64,000 bases of DNA. It comes from Dipteris shenzhenensis (Eukaryota > Polypodiophyta > Polypodiopsida > Gleicheniales). The translations under genes and the position numbers were made by a program. Below, piece by piece: positions 11,385 through 22,919 of this stretch (position 1 is the first letter of the stretch; every line of letters begins with the position of its first letter). Location of the stretch: assembly GCA_047967505.1 (NCBI GenBank), contig CM106539.1. One strand, written 5' to 3'. Below the pieces are notes generated by a model. The model did not search any database and was not told the DNA's origin. It was given only the letters and a program-made list of their open reading frames with translations.

Positions 11385-13370
11385 AAAAAAGAGAATGATT
11401 TTTCTATTCTTGTGGGATTTCCTTGATCGTTGGACACGAAGTGATTATTCCCTCTAGAGCTCAGTGGATTATTCTCTTGATTGGGAGACATAAGGTTGGC
11501 TTTCTGAACCTATACATCCCCAACAATAGAGGGAATCGTGTCCTTATGTGGAAGGAGTTCCTCTCCTGGGCACCCACTGCAGATTCATGGGTCATTGGAG
11601 GTGACTTCAACATGGTTAAGTTGTCTTCTAATAAAAAAGGGAGTAGAGAGGGTGGCTCTGCAGAGAACAGACTCGGATGCCTTCTTATTTCGTTTCACTG
11701 GCAGAGATGCTTGGAATGATGAGCCTTTCACACTCAAACTCGATCTCTCCTATTCTCGTGGTCGAACAGGAGACAACGGGTGCCTATACATGCACGGATT
11801 GATAGATTCTATGTTGATGATTGAGCTCTCGACAGAGGTGGGACAGTATGTATTGCCACTAGTGTTTCTACTTCATACCACTTTCCGGTAGTACTCATGA
11901 TCTCTAAGTCTCACTTGAGGGAACATTCTACTAGCATTACGATTCCAAATGCCTTTTATGCAGAGGAGGATCTCACAGAGAGATGCCTTGCTTACGGAGG
12001 CTGCACAAATTTAGTGTCCCAGTAAAGGCCTATGATACTCTTGGGCACGTGTTACGAAATCCTAGGCAAAGCAATAAGCCTGCGATTGCAGCCCTTACTT
12101 TCTTATCTTATTCATGACATGCAGCCTGGTTTTGTGCATGGAAGAAGCATCTTTGATAATACCTTCTCATTCTGGGAGGCTTCACAGTGGGTCATGTTCA
12201 GTGGCCAGAGGTTGGCCATTCTACTCTCGAGCTTTGAGAAAGCTTATGACAGAGTAGATTGGGGCGTTCAGGAGGGCACTCTTCTTCGTTTTGGTTCTAT
12301 AGATGCATGGATCATAGGGGTTTACTCTTTATACAGATCAGCCCACAGCCAGGTGCTTATTGGTGGTGTAAGGGGAGACAGTTTTGAGATCTCCAGATCA
12401 GTCCACCAGGGATCTCCCCTTGCTCCCTTTCTTTTTTTATTTGTGGCTGAAGCTATGAGTATCTGTATTAAGTCTCAAGCTGATATTTTTGGGCTGAGAC
12501 TTCCTTTGTGGAGCTTTTGGATAGCAAGCTAGCATATGACATTGTTGCTTCCTTGGATACCACGCCACAGACGCTCAGTTCTTTTAGGACAACATTGGAT
12601 TTATTTTGCACTGCTGCAGGGGCACATATCAATTGGCATAAATCCAATGGCTTTTGGATCAGTGATGAGGACACTTCGGTTTGGGTAAGTAACATAGGCT
12701 TCACTTGGATCGAGAGAAGTGTTCCTGTCGGATACTTAGGATGCCAGGTTGGCTTGGTCATCTCTCCGACACAACAGTTTGCTCCGGTATTGGAGAGTAT
12801 AAGGAGAAAGCCCTTTTTTGGGGCTCTGCAAAGCTTGACCTTGCCTCCAAAGTAGTTGTGTCGAACCAGGTCCTTTTGGCCACAGCATGGTTTGTGAGTT
12901 CTTGATGGTGCCATTCAAGGGATTGCATCACTCAGCTTAAGAGACCGATAAGGATTTTTTTGATGGAGTGGACTTGATGGCGCAGATGATGTTACAGCCA
13001 AACTTACTTCGAAGACTCTCATTCTCCCCACTTCGGAAGGGGGTCTCAATATAATTGATCTAGATTTAAAGTATAGGACCTTGTTCTGAGGGGACTTATG
13101 CCTGGACAGGAGCCGGGGAAGGACTTTTTCATTCGCAGCATACAGTCATGCACACCGTCATCGAGAGGAGACTAGATGGATAGTATCAGATGGATTTTCA
13201 CTTCAATCCATCTCAGATCTCCTTCCTCTACTCTCATGGCAGCTATCTTGAAAGGATGCGCCAACTTCAGGAGTACTCTTCAGAAAGGGTTCCCCTGCCT
13301 CTCACGAAGAGATTGATAGGCAATGACAGCTTCTTCTTTTTTGAGCACAGAGAATGTGTCACTTCATATT
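11385..13370 (+). pseudogene. Decayed LINE ORF2 (endonuclease and RT)
   Basis: Plus-strand fragments in LINE order. The endonuclease is near 11493-11620 with VGFLNLYIPNNRG and WVIGGDFNMV, the GDFN catalytic block. The RT is near 12040-12530 with ISLRLQPLLSYLIHDMQPGF, FVHGRSIFDN, FEKAYDRVDW and SVHQGSPLAPFLF. At 12510-12855 follows a segment with LDLFCTAAGAHINWHKSNGFWIS and YLGCQVG, typical of the LINE RT thumb. The part between the endonuclease and RT is shortened, and the FADD box is lost at the frameshift near 12520. No ORF1 or 3' end is recognised. Confidence 0.75.
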
Positions 13371-13399
13371 AACATCAAGTGTCTTATGCAAAAAAAGGT

Positions 13400-13538
13400 A
13401 TATACCTAGATGAATCCACGAACATTCCCAAACTCATCCTCTAAAAACACAACATAGTGCAGTTTCAATCTCATGATAGTCACTCACAAGGTTGAAAACC
13501 ATAAACTCCATCATGCATAGCAGGGACTAGCTACTATG
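13400..13538. repeat. 139-bp direct repeat, copy 1
   Basis: Nearly identical to 13960-14098, offset 560 bp. The right-hand copy abuts the end of a minus-strand LINE ORF2, so the repeat is probably that LINE's 3' UTR, duplicated with 421 bp of other sequence between the copies. Confidence 0.85.
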
Positions 13539-13959
13539 ACATCCCCACTGACGTCATCAGCGCCCAACAGTGGGAGTAGACCATAGTATAAAAATATGCT
13601 CTCACACATACAAATCCACACACCCACACATACTTGAGCATCCATTTATACAAAGTCTTCGTACTGAGTTTCTATCAGCACTCCGGAGGTGAAGGGCAGA
13701 CTCAGCCATGACGAAGGCTAGCACTAAGGAGAAGGCTAATCAAAAGGTAGTCCAAAATCTCTTCAATCAAGCTACAACTGCTTGTGAAGTATATAAACAT
13801 TTTCATTTTAGTCTCTCCCCAACGAGCATCTAAATCTAAATCTAGCTGTAGGGCAATGCACCATTTAAGATAGAAAGAATTATCACAATACCAGCAGGCC
13901 GCAACTTGGACGAAAACTTCACAAGGTGAAATTTGCATGTCCACTAATACGGCATAAGC

Positions 13960-14098
13960 ATATACCTAGATGAATCCAGGAACATTCCCAAACTCATCCT
14001 CTAAAAACACAACATAGTGCAGTTTCAATCTCATGATAGTCACTCACAAGGTTGAAAACCATAAACTCCATCATGCATAGCAGGGACTAGCTACTATG
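13960..14098. repeat. 139-bp direct repeat, copy 2
   Basis: Second copy of 13400-13538. It lies immediately 3' (on the minus strand) of the last LINE ORF2 codons, where the stop TAG at 14096-14094 falls inside the repeat. Confidence 0.85.
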
Positions 14099-15705
14099 CA
14101 AAAAAAGGTGTATATTCTTGTAAAACCTTTAGTATAGAACCATGAACAACAAGATCAGCCACATCAAAAGTGTCATCAAAGTCACCATCAGAAGTGTCAC
14201 CTGAAGTTGTGACCTCACGAGTAGCAAGGTCTTCATCCCTAGAAGAGGGGCTAGAGTGCATGTCTTTTTTTTTAGGGAGGATCCTAGAAGCATCCAAGTT
14301 GGTACCAGCAAAATCAAAGTGAGCTTGGTTATGTCTGGCAACAGGGCAGCTAAGCATGTGGGCATCCAAGTCATTGTTGATCTATATAAAGTCCTCTTTG
14401 TATTTGGCTATCAGCCCTTCAATTCTCCTTTTTTCTTGCCCCACCAAGAAAGAAAGCAAATGTCAACATAAAAATCAAGTTGATTAAATTGGAAGTTATT
14501 CCTGGACATCCACATGTACCAAAGGGCATGGGCTCTAATTAGTGGCCAAGTTTCTTGCTTTGTTTTTGCAGCATCTCCCAAGAGAATAGCTTTCCAATTG
14601 ACTCATTCACTTGTTTCTATCTTACTTTTCCAAACTCTTCTAGCAACAAAAAGATGGAAAATGTCCTCATTGAAGCCAGGGCATCTCAAGCATTTCCCAT
14701 TACCCTCACCAATCCTAATCCTCTGGCATTGGTCCAAACAGCTTTGTACATATCAACCACATTAGAGCAAACATTTTGTCAAGGACACTCTTCAGCAAAA
14801 TGCTACTGAATCTGGCCTTCCATTTGAGTTTAGTGTCATGAAGGTTCCATCTAGCATTCAGAACACTAAAAAGATCATCTATATCCCCAGAAGGGTAGGG
14901 ATAGGAAAAAAAGGAGAGCTCCCCACCCAGCTGAACTCCCTACTTTAAACCAGAAGCTTCCTTCCTTATACTGTATGTCTCCCTCCCACAGCTGGAGTCT
15001 AGCCATGATCAGGTCTTGTTGTTGGTTGTTGAGAGCAAATTCCCTCCTTATCTCAGTCCAAGTCTTCCACCTGTAATCTTCTCTGTTCCACAGTTGTCCC
15101 CAACACTGAAGTCCTTTCTTGAATATGTGACAAGCCATTAAGACGCTTTCATCAGTCAAAGCAGGAATGAAGAAGAGTGAGGTCCTTAAGTAGGCACCTC
15201 ATACATGCTCACTGACATCACTGATGACTTCAGAGCTCCACAATCATCTCCTCAATCTGCTCCTAGATTCTCTCAATCATCCTATGTGGCTCTCCACCAC
15301 CTAATTGTGCTTGTGGGCACCTAACTGTGCCTCTAGCACTCACAAATAGAAACCAAGGTGTGCCTGAGGCATTCACCTTGAGATATCCCAACAAACCCCC
15401 CCTCAAGGAAATGCCTCAAGCTATGTCAAGGATACATCTAGTCTCATAGTTTCTCATGCCATCTCATGGTGGTCAAGGATAAATCTATGGCTAGGTTCTC
15501 ATGCTAGCAAGGGTTCCCTTGGGTGTAAGGTAAACAAAAGGGCTGACCTCAGCTTTCTTACTCCCACCACAGAGGAAAGATCTACATATTCTTATGAATA
15601 TGTCAAGTCTTGCCTTAGAGGGAGACCAACAAGTGAGGTAAAAGATTGCAATGGGATGAATGCATTGGTTTAGGACAAGTCTTCTGCCAGCTAAGTTAGC
15701 CTGAA

Positions 15706-15777
15706 ACCCTCTCCATTTCTCAACCTTTTTTGGGAATGTGTACCCTCTCCATTTCTCAACCTTTTTTGGGAATATGT
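15706..15777. repeat. 36-bp in-frame tandem duplication in LINE ORF2
   Basis: Two 36-bp units at 15706 and 15742. On the minus strand they read TFPKKVEKWRGY and TFPKKVEKWRGF, so the duplication keeps the frame. Confidence 0.9.
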
Positions 15778-17378
15778 CCATGAACCAGTCCCATCCCTGT
15801 TTCATTGAAATGTCAAAACCTATAGGTATCCCAAGTAACCTGAAAATAGTACCTTGCTTGATTCTATGGCATCCTAGCTCCTTCAGCACTTCTTGTTCTT
15901 CTCCTCTGAGAGTGGCATACCCAACCTTAGTGTGGTTGATCTTGGATCCAGAGGCCTTGCAAAAAGTGTCTAAATAGTCCATAACCTTTTTAATATCCTG
16001 CTCATTGTTTCTAGGAGTAAGGTTGGTGTCATCAGCAAACTGTTGACATATCAGTTGCTTCCGAGAAGGTAGCTCCATGCCCTTCAAATCCCCTGCATTT
16101 CTATGACTCTGAAGAAGCCAACCCAAAGAATCAGCAGCTATTGCAAATAGTAGAGGTACTACGGGGTAGGGCAACCCTATCTAATGGATCTGTTAAGGGT
16201 AAAAGGTTGAGTCATAGCTCCATTCACACAAATCTTAGCTGAAGCATTAGTGAGCAGCAGCTTAATGTAAGAGATATACATAGGACCAAGGCCCATGTCT
16301 ATGAGGGTTTGAATAATAAGCCCCATTCCAATCTGTCATATGCCTTATCAAAATCAACTTTAAGGAAACAAATATCCTGCTGAGTCCCCCTTGCATATTC
16401 ACAACCCTCCCAGATATTGATTATGGCTTCTAAAAGGTGTCTACCTTTGATAAAACCTTTCTACTCTTGAAGGATTCAAGTATCCATTCTTTTTTTAATT
16501 CGCACAGCAAGAGCTTTGGCAAATATCTTGTAACCGCAATTAAGCATAGTGAGAAGTCTCTAGTTCCTTAACTCCTCTTTAGATCCCTCCTTAGGTATCA
16601 ATTTAATGACACCACCATTGACATGAGGAGGAAGAGCCTCATCCCTGACACTCTCTTGCCAAAGAAGCAGCAGGTAAGGTCCAACAATGTCCCAAAACAT
16701 TTTATAAAATTCAATGGGGAGCCCATCTTCCCTAGGAGTTTTGCCATCTACCATAACTTTAATTGCCTCCTTGAGCTCCTCCAAGGTTAGGGACTTGTCT
16801 TGGTAGACATTGTCAAAGTTGTGAATAGTCATCTCTCTAGCAAGTTTGCATATCTCTCTAGCTCTGTTGGCCTCATTATCAGGAATTGTTGAGGAGAATA
16901 GCATATTCTTGAAATGCATTTGAATAAGCTCTACGTTCTCTTCTGAAGAAGATACTAGAGTGTTATCTGCTTTTCTAAGCAAAGGTACTTCTTCATTTGA
17001 CCTTTTCCTTCTTATAAGTTTGAAGAATTCTCTGGTAGGTCTGTCTACCTTACCGGTCCACCAGTCCCTGAAGTACACTTTTGAATCATTGAGAATAATT
17101 TGTTCTTGTCTCAACTCCTTTCTTTTTATAACAAGGTATGCCTGAGCCTGAAGGTGTCCCTGCCTGGCTAGCTCTTCTAAGCTGCTTCTCTTGTCTTAAA
17201 TAAAGTCCATCCTTTTAGCTCTGATTTTTGTCATGTCCTTTCTAGCCTTTTTAACATCTCGAGTTTGCTCAACTGCTGTTAGCCAGGCATCAAAAGCAGT
17301 TCTAGCCTTAAAAAAGCACTCTGCCAGCAGATACTCTTTACACTCTCCTACACACTTTTTAACTCAAAAAGCTTGGGG

Positions 17379-17504
17379 TCAGCTTTGAACCAGGAAGAGG
17401 ACTTTTGTCCTAGTCCAAAGTCACAGGTAAGAAGTACAGGTTCAGCTTTGAACCAGGAAGAGGACTTTTGTCCTAGTCCAAAGTCAGAGGTAAGAAGTAC
17501 AGGT
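17379..17504. repeat. 63-bp in-frame tandem duplication in LINE endonuclease
   Basis: Two 63-bp units begin TCAGCTTTGAACCAGGAAG at 17379 and 17442 and are almost identical. They repeat 21 codons after the FDHKP catalytic block on the minus strand. Confidence 0.9.
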
Positions 17505-18188
17505 TTGTGATCAAAGAGGAAGAGGGAAGAGAAAATCTGATTTTTTATAAAACTAACTTGACAAATCAAGTCTTGTGAGAAAGAATATATATATTCTATC
17601 TAATCTAGCCTCTCTTCTATTCATGCCTGCTAGACTGTTGCACCAAGTGAAAGTGCCCTTCACTCCAGAATCCATAAGGCATAAAAGACTCTTTGACCTC
17701 TTCCCAAGCTGTAAGCTCACCTCCTCTAATAACAGTCCCTTTTCCAAGCCATCTGTCAGCACAGTCCTCCACCATATTACAATCTCCTAGGGCAAAACAA
17801 TTGCCCTCTGCAATAAGCAAAAACTCCCATGTATCCTTTGTGTCCTGAATACTGTTTGGTGCATAAATAGAGATTAAGTTGAAGTCTTGCTCTTTAGTTG
17901 TACATTTGAGCAAAATCCATCTATTTTGTGCATCAAGAACACCACTTGGGATATTATTGTTGTAATGAGAGAGAACACCTACAGCAGTTCCTCCCTTACC
18001 TTCCTCATGCTAAGTGAAAAAGCAATCCCTTCTTTTGTCTGCTTTCCAAAGTTGGACCAGAAACTTTGACTTCTTGCAAAGCAAGAAAAGTAGGGGAAAG
18101 ATTATTAGCTCTGAACCAATGAGCCAATTCATCTCCTCTACCAGGGTCTGTAAGACCTCTAACATTCAAAGAAAGAAAAGCTATCTTT

Positions 18189-19690
18189 TTATTTACCATT
18201 CTTTCTTAGCTCCTTTTTAGCCCTGGGGTTTGGGCTATTCAACTGAGGTGAGGAACCCTTAGCTTGAGACATTCTTCTCTTATTCTGAACAAGGGTGAAA
18301 GCTTTCCCTTGAACTGAAATGTCCTTTTTCCCTACATTCACGACATCCTGCTCATCATCAGAATTTTCCTCACTTAATCTTGCAGAAGTCATGACATCCT
18401 CTCTATTGATATCATCCTCAAAGTCGTTAGACCAGCCTGCTTCAACCTGAATTTCCATGTAGACACTACGATTTTCCTTAATCCACTCTTCAGTTTCTCT
18501 GTCAACAAGAGCCTCAAAGACATTTTTGAGAGAATAGGAGGAGGCATCTTCTCCTTTCCTTTATCCACAGTGGATTTAGGACTGGAGGAAGTTCCCACTT
18601 GAGGACTAGCCTTTTTTGAGGTGCTAGGAGGCTTAGGTTTCCACTTTTCTCGGACTCCAAGATTCGTAGGGGAAGGGGCAGCATTGGATTTAGGCTTGGC
18701 GCTCTTCTAAAGGCAATTTTTAACAGTATGACTAGCCAACCCACAAAGAAACAAGGATTTGGGAGATTCTTGTAAAGGAGTTGTTGCTCTCTAAAAACAC
18801 CACCATTTCTATTGAGCATTACAAGAGTGCTTGGCAATTCTTCTGCTATGTCCATCTTAATGCAAATCTGAGGATTACCTCCAGGATTTATGAATTTCTA
18901 TTTCTCCACATCTACAACCTCTCCAAGGCCACTGCACAAGCAGCCATACCAGGTCTCTCAAAAGAAAGACAGAGAATCCTTTTCTCAAGAATCTCACAAT
19001 GGTAACAATGAGTCCTTTCCTCACCCAATTTGTCCTAACCCAACTCTCTATGACTGCCAGAGGAGGTCTGGCACCAGGGAGGTAACCAATAAGAGCATGT
19101 GTACTAAGCCACTCTATTAAGTCACACAGAAGATTATCATCGATGGTCACAGTGACATGCATACCTGAAGGAGGACTGTTGCTCTCTCCTGGAACACTCT
19201 GTGCTCCCTCTATATTCTTTCCTCCTCCTCCCGTCGTCTTTCCAACAGAGACGACCTGTGCGTGTGCATCTTTGATCTGAGCTTCAAGAGACTTCTTCTA
19301 GCCTCCTTCTGAAGTTCCACAATCTCCTAGAGACGTCTCTGCAAGTCTTCCTCCTTTGATATCGTCGTCGACAGGCCCACTTCGTGCTTAAGTTCCCTTT
19401 GCATCCTACAAGGGTACTCATCCAACACCTGCTCCACCTCCTTCTTGACCTCCACCTGCTCCACCACCTCCTTGACCACCACTGCATGGGGTTCTCCTTG
19501 GAGCTCTTCAACTTCCTCCTTGACCTCCGTCTTCATCATTTCCTGGGCCTTGAGCCTGAAGGTTCTGACCTTGACGCGTTCCCCCCACACTCCTGGGAGT
19601 AGCGTTCTTTCACGCAGGAAGAGAGAAAAACCTGCCTCTACACATCTACATAGCCGCTGCGTAAGATGCACGCACACTCCCTCCTCTTCT
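18189..19690 (-). pseudogene. LINE ORF1, DUF4283-like with coiled-coil N-terminus
   Basis: ORF1 of the same LINE. The 5' part (19677-19327) is rich in Glu, Lys and Val (KEEVEELQG, VVVKEVVEQVEVKKEVEQV), as in a coiled coil. At 19162-18875 is a DUF4283-like domain: LIEWLSTHALIGYLPGARPP, IESWVRTNW, VRFLRKGFSVF. A degenerate zinc-knuckle candidate (CFFVGW) follows near 18750. ORF1 ends with TAA at 18191-18189, overlapping the ORF2 start codon at 18199-18197 by 11 nt. Frameshifts break it into at least three frames. DUF4283 is typical of plant L1 ORF1 proteins, which bind RNA. Confidence 0.7.
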
Positions 19691-19959
19691 CTCGCGGATA
19701 CCTAACATGGTGAGGCCATTTCTGAATGCTAGCTGAGGAAAATCTTGAATATGAGCTAAACAACACTTTTACCCACCAAGAGCAGGAAAGGTCACTTTCT
19801 GTCCGCCAAGAGCAAAAAAGCTCTCGTCATCAGTACGATCACTAAGGTGCTAGTCAAAAGGGGCCTGAGGGAGCTCTGTAGCTCCGTACTCAAGTCATAG
19901 AGGAGGCTCTAGAAAAAGACGTGACAAGCCATCACCATCCCCATCACCAGTCTCCATCG

Positions 19960-20580
19960 CTCTCCTCCATATGGCAACATTTTGGATGAGCATGGTAGAC
20001 CATTTGGTGCCTCTCATTACATGCCATGGTCTAGTTGGGAGAGGGGACCTACCTCCCCTCTGGGTGCCGGAAATCTTTCAAAAAGTTTCCAAGCCTATGG
20101 TCTAGTTGGGAGAGGGGACCTACCTCCCCTCTGGATGCCAGAAATCTTTCAAAAAGTTTCCAAGCCTATTGGATGGAGGTAGATTACTTGCTCCACTTGG
20201 ATCGCTGCATTTTCTCTAGTGCGGGCATTCCACTTCAAGTTATTGCAGTTCAAGATGCACATGAGGATGCCCTAGTTTTTAATGTACTTTTGAGAGGCAG
20301 GCTGTCCAGATTTTCAAATAACATCTAGCTAGAGAGAGCATTTAGCCAGTCAATATTGTAGGCTATGCAGAGATTAGTTCCAACTTTCATTAGTACCTGG
20401 ATCATGATCCTCTTCTCATTTCCTTGGGATCTTGGAGACTATGGCTTTATGGAGGTGATCCCATAAAGTTCATGAAATGGGACCCAGGAGAGTGGGAGTG
20501 GATTGACGAAAGGCACCGAGAGAGGAGCCTCCCCTTCTTTCGTTACTATAGAGATTGGAGGCCCTCCACAGCTCCTCATA
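19960..20580 (+). pseudogene. Possible LINE C-terminal fragment
   Basis: Plus-strand frames include WDPGEWEWIDERHRERSLPF, which resembles the C-terminal region of plant LINE ORF2. It is interrupted by a tandem duplication and runs into the tail of the minus-strand gypsy integrase. Weak evidence. Confidence 0.3.
20026..20167. repeat. 71-bp tandem duplication
   Basis: Two 71-bp units starting ATGGTCTAGTTGGGAGAGGG at 20026 and 20097, with few mismatches. Confidence 0.9.
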
Positions 20581-21641
20581 GTGCCCATATTCTCAAAAAG
20601 ACCTCTCCAAGACAAACTCGTCATACGTACATCTCTATCACTAATCATAGACTGGGCCATGCCATGATACTTGAAGATGCTTAGCATGAACAATCTGGCC
20701 ATATGATCCGCGATTATCTTCTTCCTTGCCGGAATGAAAAGAGCCTGCTTACTGAACTTGCATATCACAGTCTATAGGCCATCATTCCTTGTAGGCGTCC
20801 TAGGAAGATCAAAAATAAAATCCATAGCAATGCTCTCCCATAAACTATCCGGACTAGCTAGGTGCCTTCTGTCGGTCAAACTTGATCTTCTGACAGATAA
20901 TGCATGTCCTAACCAAAGCCTCTAATCTCATCTCAAAGCTCCCCAATAGAAGAAATGCTTTAGTGCCTTCACCATGGCATCAATGCCTCTATCCCTGCAT
21001 ACGGTGGAGCATGACTCTCTCTCAAAACCTTAGGTCTCAACTGCTTTGAGACACAAAGGCGATCATGCAGCATAAGAATGCCATCTCCTAGAGTATAATG
21101 CTCAGGACACTAACCATTAGACAGCTGATCATAGATCCTTGCAAAATTTTCATCCTATGCATATTGATCCTTCATTGCATCCAACTCAAATGATAATATG
21201 CAATGGATACTAGTAAAACCTGGGTTTTCCTTGATAATGCATCAGCCACAACATTCTTTTTGCCCTCAACATCACTATCTGAAAGTAAAACATGGATGAG
21301 AAATTGGCCCAACGCATATGCTTCTCATACAACTTAGAGTCAGTGAGGAAATATCACAAGGACTGGTGATCTGTCTACACAGTGAAATCAGCTCCAAGCA
21401 AGTAATGTTTCCATGTAGAAAGAGCTTGAACCACAGCCAACAACTCTTTATCATAAATCTGGAAGTTTCTTTAAGCTTTTTGTAAAATTCTACTCTCATA
21501 GGCACCATCTTGCATGAGAACTGCACCAATGCCGATCTTCCCACATGCTTCACAATGGTCAGCAAAAGCTTTTCAGAGATCTAACAAGATCAACACTGGA
21601 TCCGAAGTAAGCTTTTCTTTCAGCATTGCAAATGCTGCAAT

Positions 21642-21790
21642 TTCTTTTTCAGCCCATGTAAAAGACACTCCCTTCTTCTACAATGCAGAAAGGGATAAAG
21701 CCCATGTAAAAGACATTCTTTTTCAGCCCATGTAAAGGACACTCCCTTCTTCTACAATGCATAAAGGGATAAAGCAATCTCAGCAAAATG
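21642..21790. repeat. 74-bp tandem duplication
   Basis: The phrase TTCTTTTTCAGCCCATGTAA recurs with a 74-bp period (AGCCCATG at 21651 and 21725), each time followed by ACACTCCCTTCTTCTACAAT. A partial third CCCATGTAAAAGACA lies between them. Confidence 0.85.
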
Positions 21791-22432
21791 ACGTATGAAC
21801 CGTCTATAGTACGACCATAAACCTAAAAGCTGCGTACATCATGCAAGTTTCTCAGCTGTGACCAACTGAAGATTGCTTCTATCTCAATAGGATCCAACGT
21901 ACTCCATCCTTGGACACGATGTGTCCCAAAAAGTGGATCTCAAGTATAAAGAAGTCACTTTTCTTTGCATTCATAACCAGGCTATGCTTCCTGAGTTCTA
22001 CAAACACTAGTGCCAAATGCTTTCTATGCTCTGCATCATCCTTTGAGTACACTATCATATCATCAAAGAAAGGGCCCACAAAAGATTTGTACTCCCGAAA
22101 GATTATAACCATCATTCAGTTAAAGGTGGCAAGAGCATTCGTGAGTCCAAATGGCATGACCAAGAACTCATACAGCCCAAAGGCTGTCTTAGACATCCTC
22201 AAGTCAAATGTGTATCTCGTGATACCCACACTTCAGATCTACATGGCTGAAAATGGATGATCCCTCCAACCGATCCAAGATATCATCAATTCTTGCAATG
22301 GGGAATCGATTCTTGATGGTTATCTTCTTCAATGCGCGATAGTCTATGCACATTCGCCATGACCCATTCCTCTTCTGGACTAGCAACACTTGTAAACAAT
22401 ACGGAGATGAACTAGGCTAAATCAGCCCCTTT

Positions 22433-22662
22433 GCATACTGACATACTGGCTTTGCAAAATTACAATCATTAGTTAGTCTCTGGATCGGCCCCTTCAATCA
22501 TTAATAATCACTATTAACCTATCATCTCTGCATCACACTGCCTCCCTTCTGCAGTGCCTCTCTCTGCTCCCTCTCCCTGCCTCCCTTTTGCGGTGCCTCT
22601 CCCAACTCCGTCTCTGTCTCTCTTTCTTTTTCTTTCTTTCTCTCCATGAGTCCCCTTCACTC

Positions 22663-22708
<46 letters not shown>

Positions 22709-22919
22709 CCCCTCCCTCCCTCTCATATACTCACTGAGGGCAGCGGAGGAAACGTTCTGGAATCCGAACTCTCTCAAAATGTCACGATCCATTAATTGAG
22801 GGGAGCTTTGTAAAAATCATCACCATCCATTAATTAACCTCTATAACCTGAGCTTAGCCACTCGGTCATTAACCACAACTAATACTAATTATAATTTTTC
22901 CATCATCGTGGTGACATAC
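22433..22919. mobile_element. 487-bp insertion in gypsy RT flanked by an 11-bp direct repeat
   Basis: The 11-mer TCAGCCCCTTT occurs at 22422-22432 and 22920-22930, exactly where the minus-strand RT frame breaks off (DLLEKGL) and resumes (SSSPY, then VLLVQKRNGSW). The intervening 487 bp contains a (CT)n run at 22665-22705. The ends show no clear terminal inverted repeat and no poly-A tail, so the class is unknown. Part of it near 22440-22500 reads openly on the minus strand (QRLTNDCNFAKPVCQYAKG), so a rearrangement within the element is an alternative. Confidence 0.5.
22665..22705. repeat. (CT)n microsatellite
   Basis: About 20 CT units inside the 487-bp insertion, preceded by a pyrimidine-rich stretch from about 22550. 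Confidence 0.95.

Larger units (their letters stand above)
14094..18199 (-). pseudogene. LINE (L1-type) ORF2: endonuclease, reverse transcriptase, zf-RVT region
   Basis: Nearly complete but broken ORF2 on the minus strand. It starts MVNKKIAFLSLNVRGL at 18199, with catalytic Asn and then Glu (LQEVK) of the apurinic-type endonuclease. The GDCN block (GDFN variant) and FDHKPVLL (catalytic His) follow at 17800-17480. At 17114-16560 is the RT entry with LTLEELKEAIKVMVDGK and GLPIEFYKMFWD. At 16174-15491 is ICQQFADDTNL with an intact ADD box, then the thumb. At 15159-14875 and 14660-14100 are the C-terminal segments, with WPLIRAHALWYMWMSRN. Stops and frameshifts separate these blocks. Two in-frame tandem duplications (15706-15777, 17379-17504) are internal. 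Confidence 0.85.
13960..19700 (-). mobile_element. Nearly full-length L1-type LINE
   Basis: ORF1 (19690-18189) and ORF2 (18199-14094), with the 139-bp repeat as probable 3' UTR, give a roughly 5.7-kb element. No poly-A tail or target duplication can be placed, and the 5' boundary near 19700 is approximate. Confidence 0.7.

Noticed and set aside
13400-14098. A miniature LTR element (TRIM) bounded by the 139-bp repeats
   Set aside because: The repeats lack TG...CA ends, a primer site and a target duplication, and one copy contains the end of a LINE ORF.
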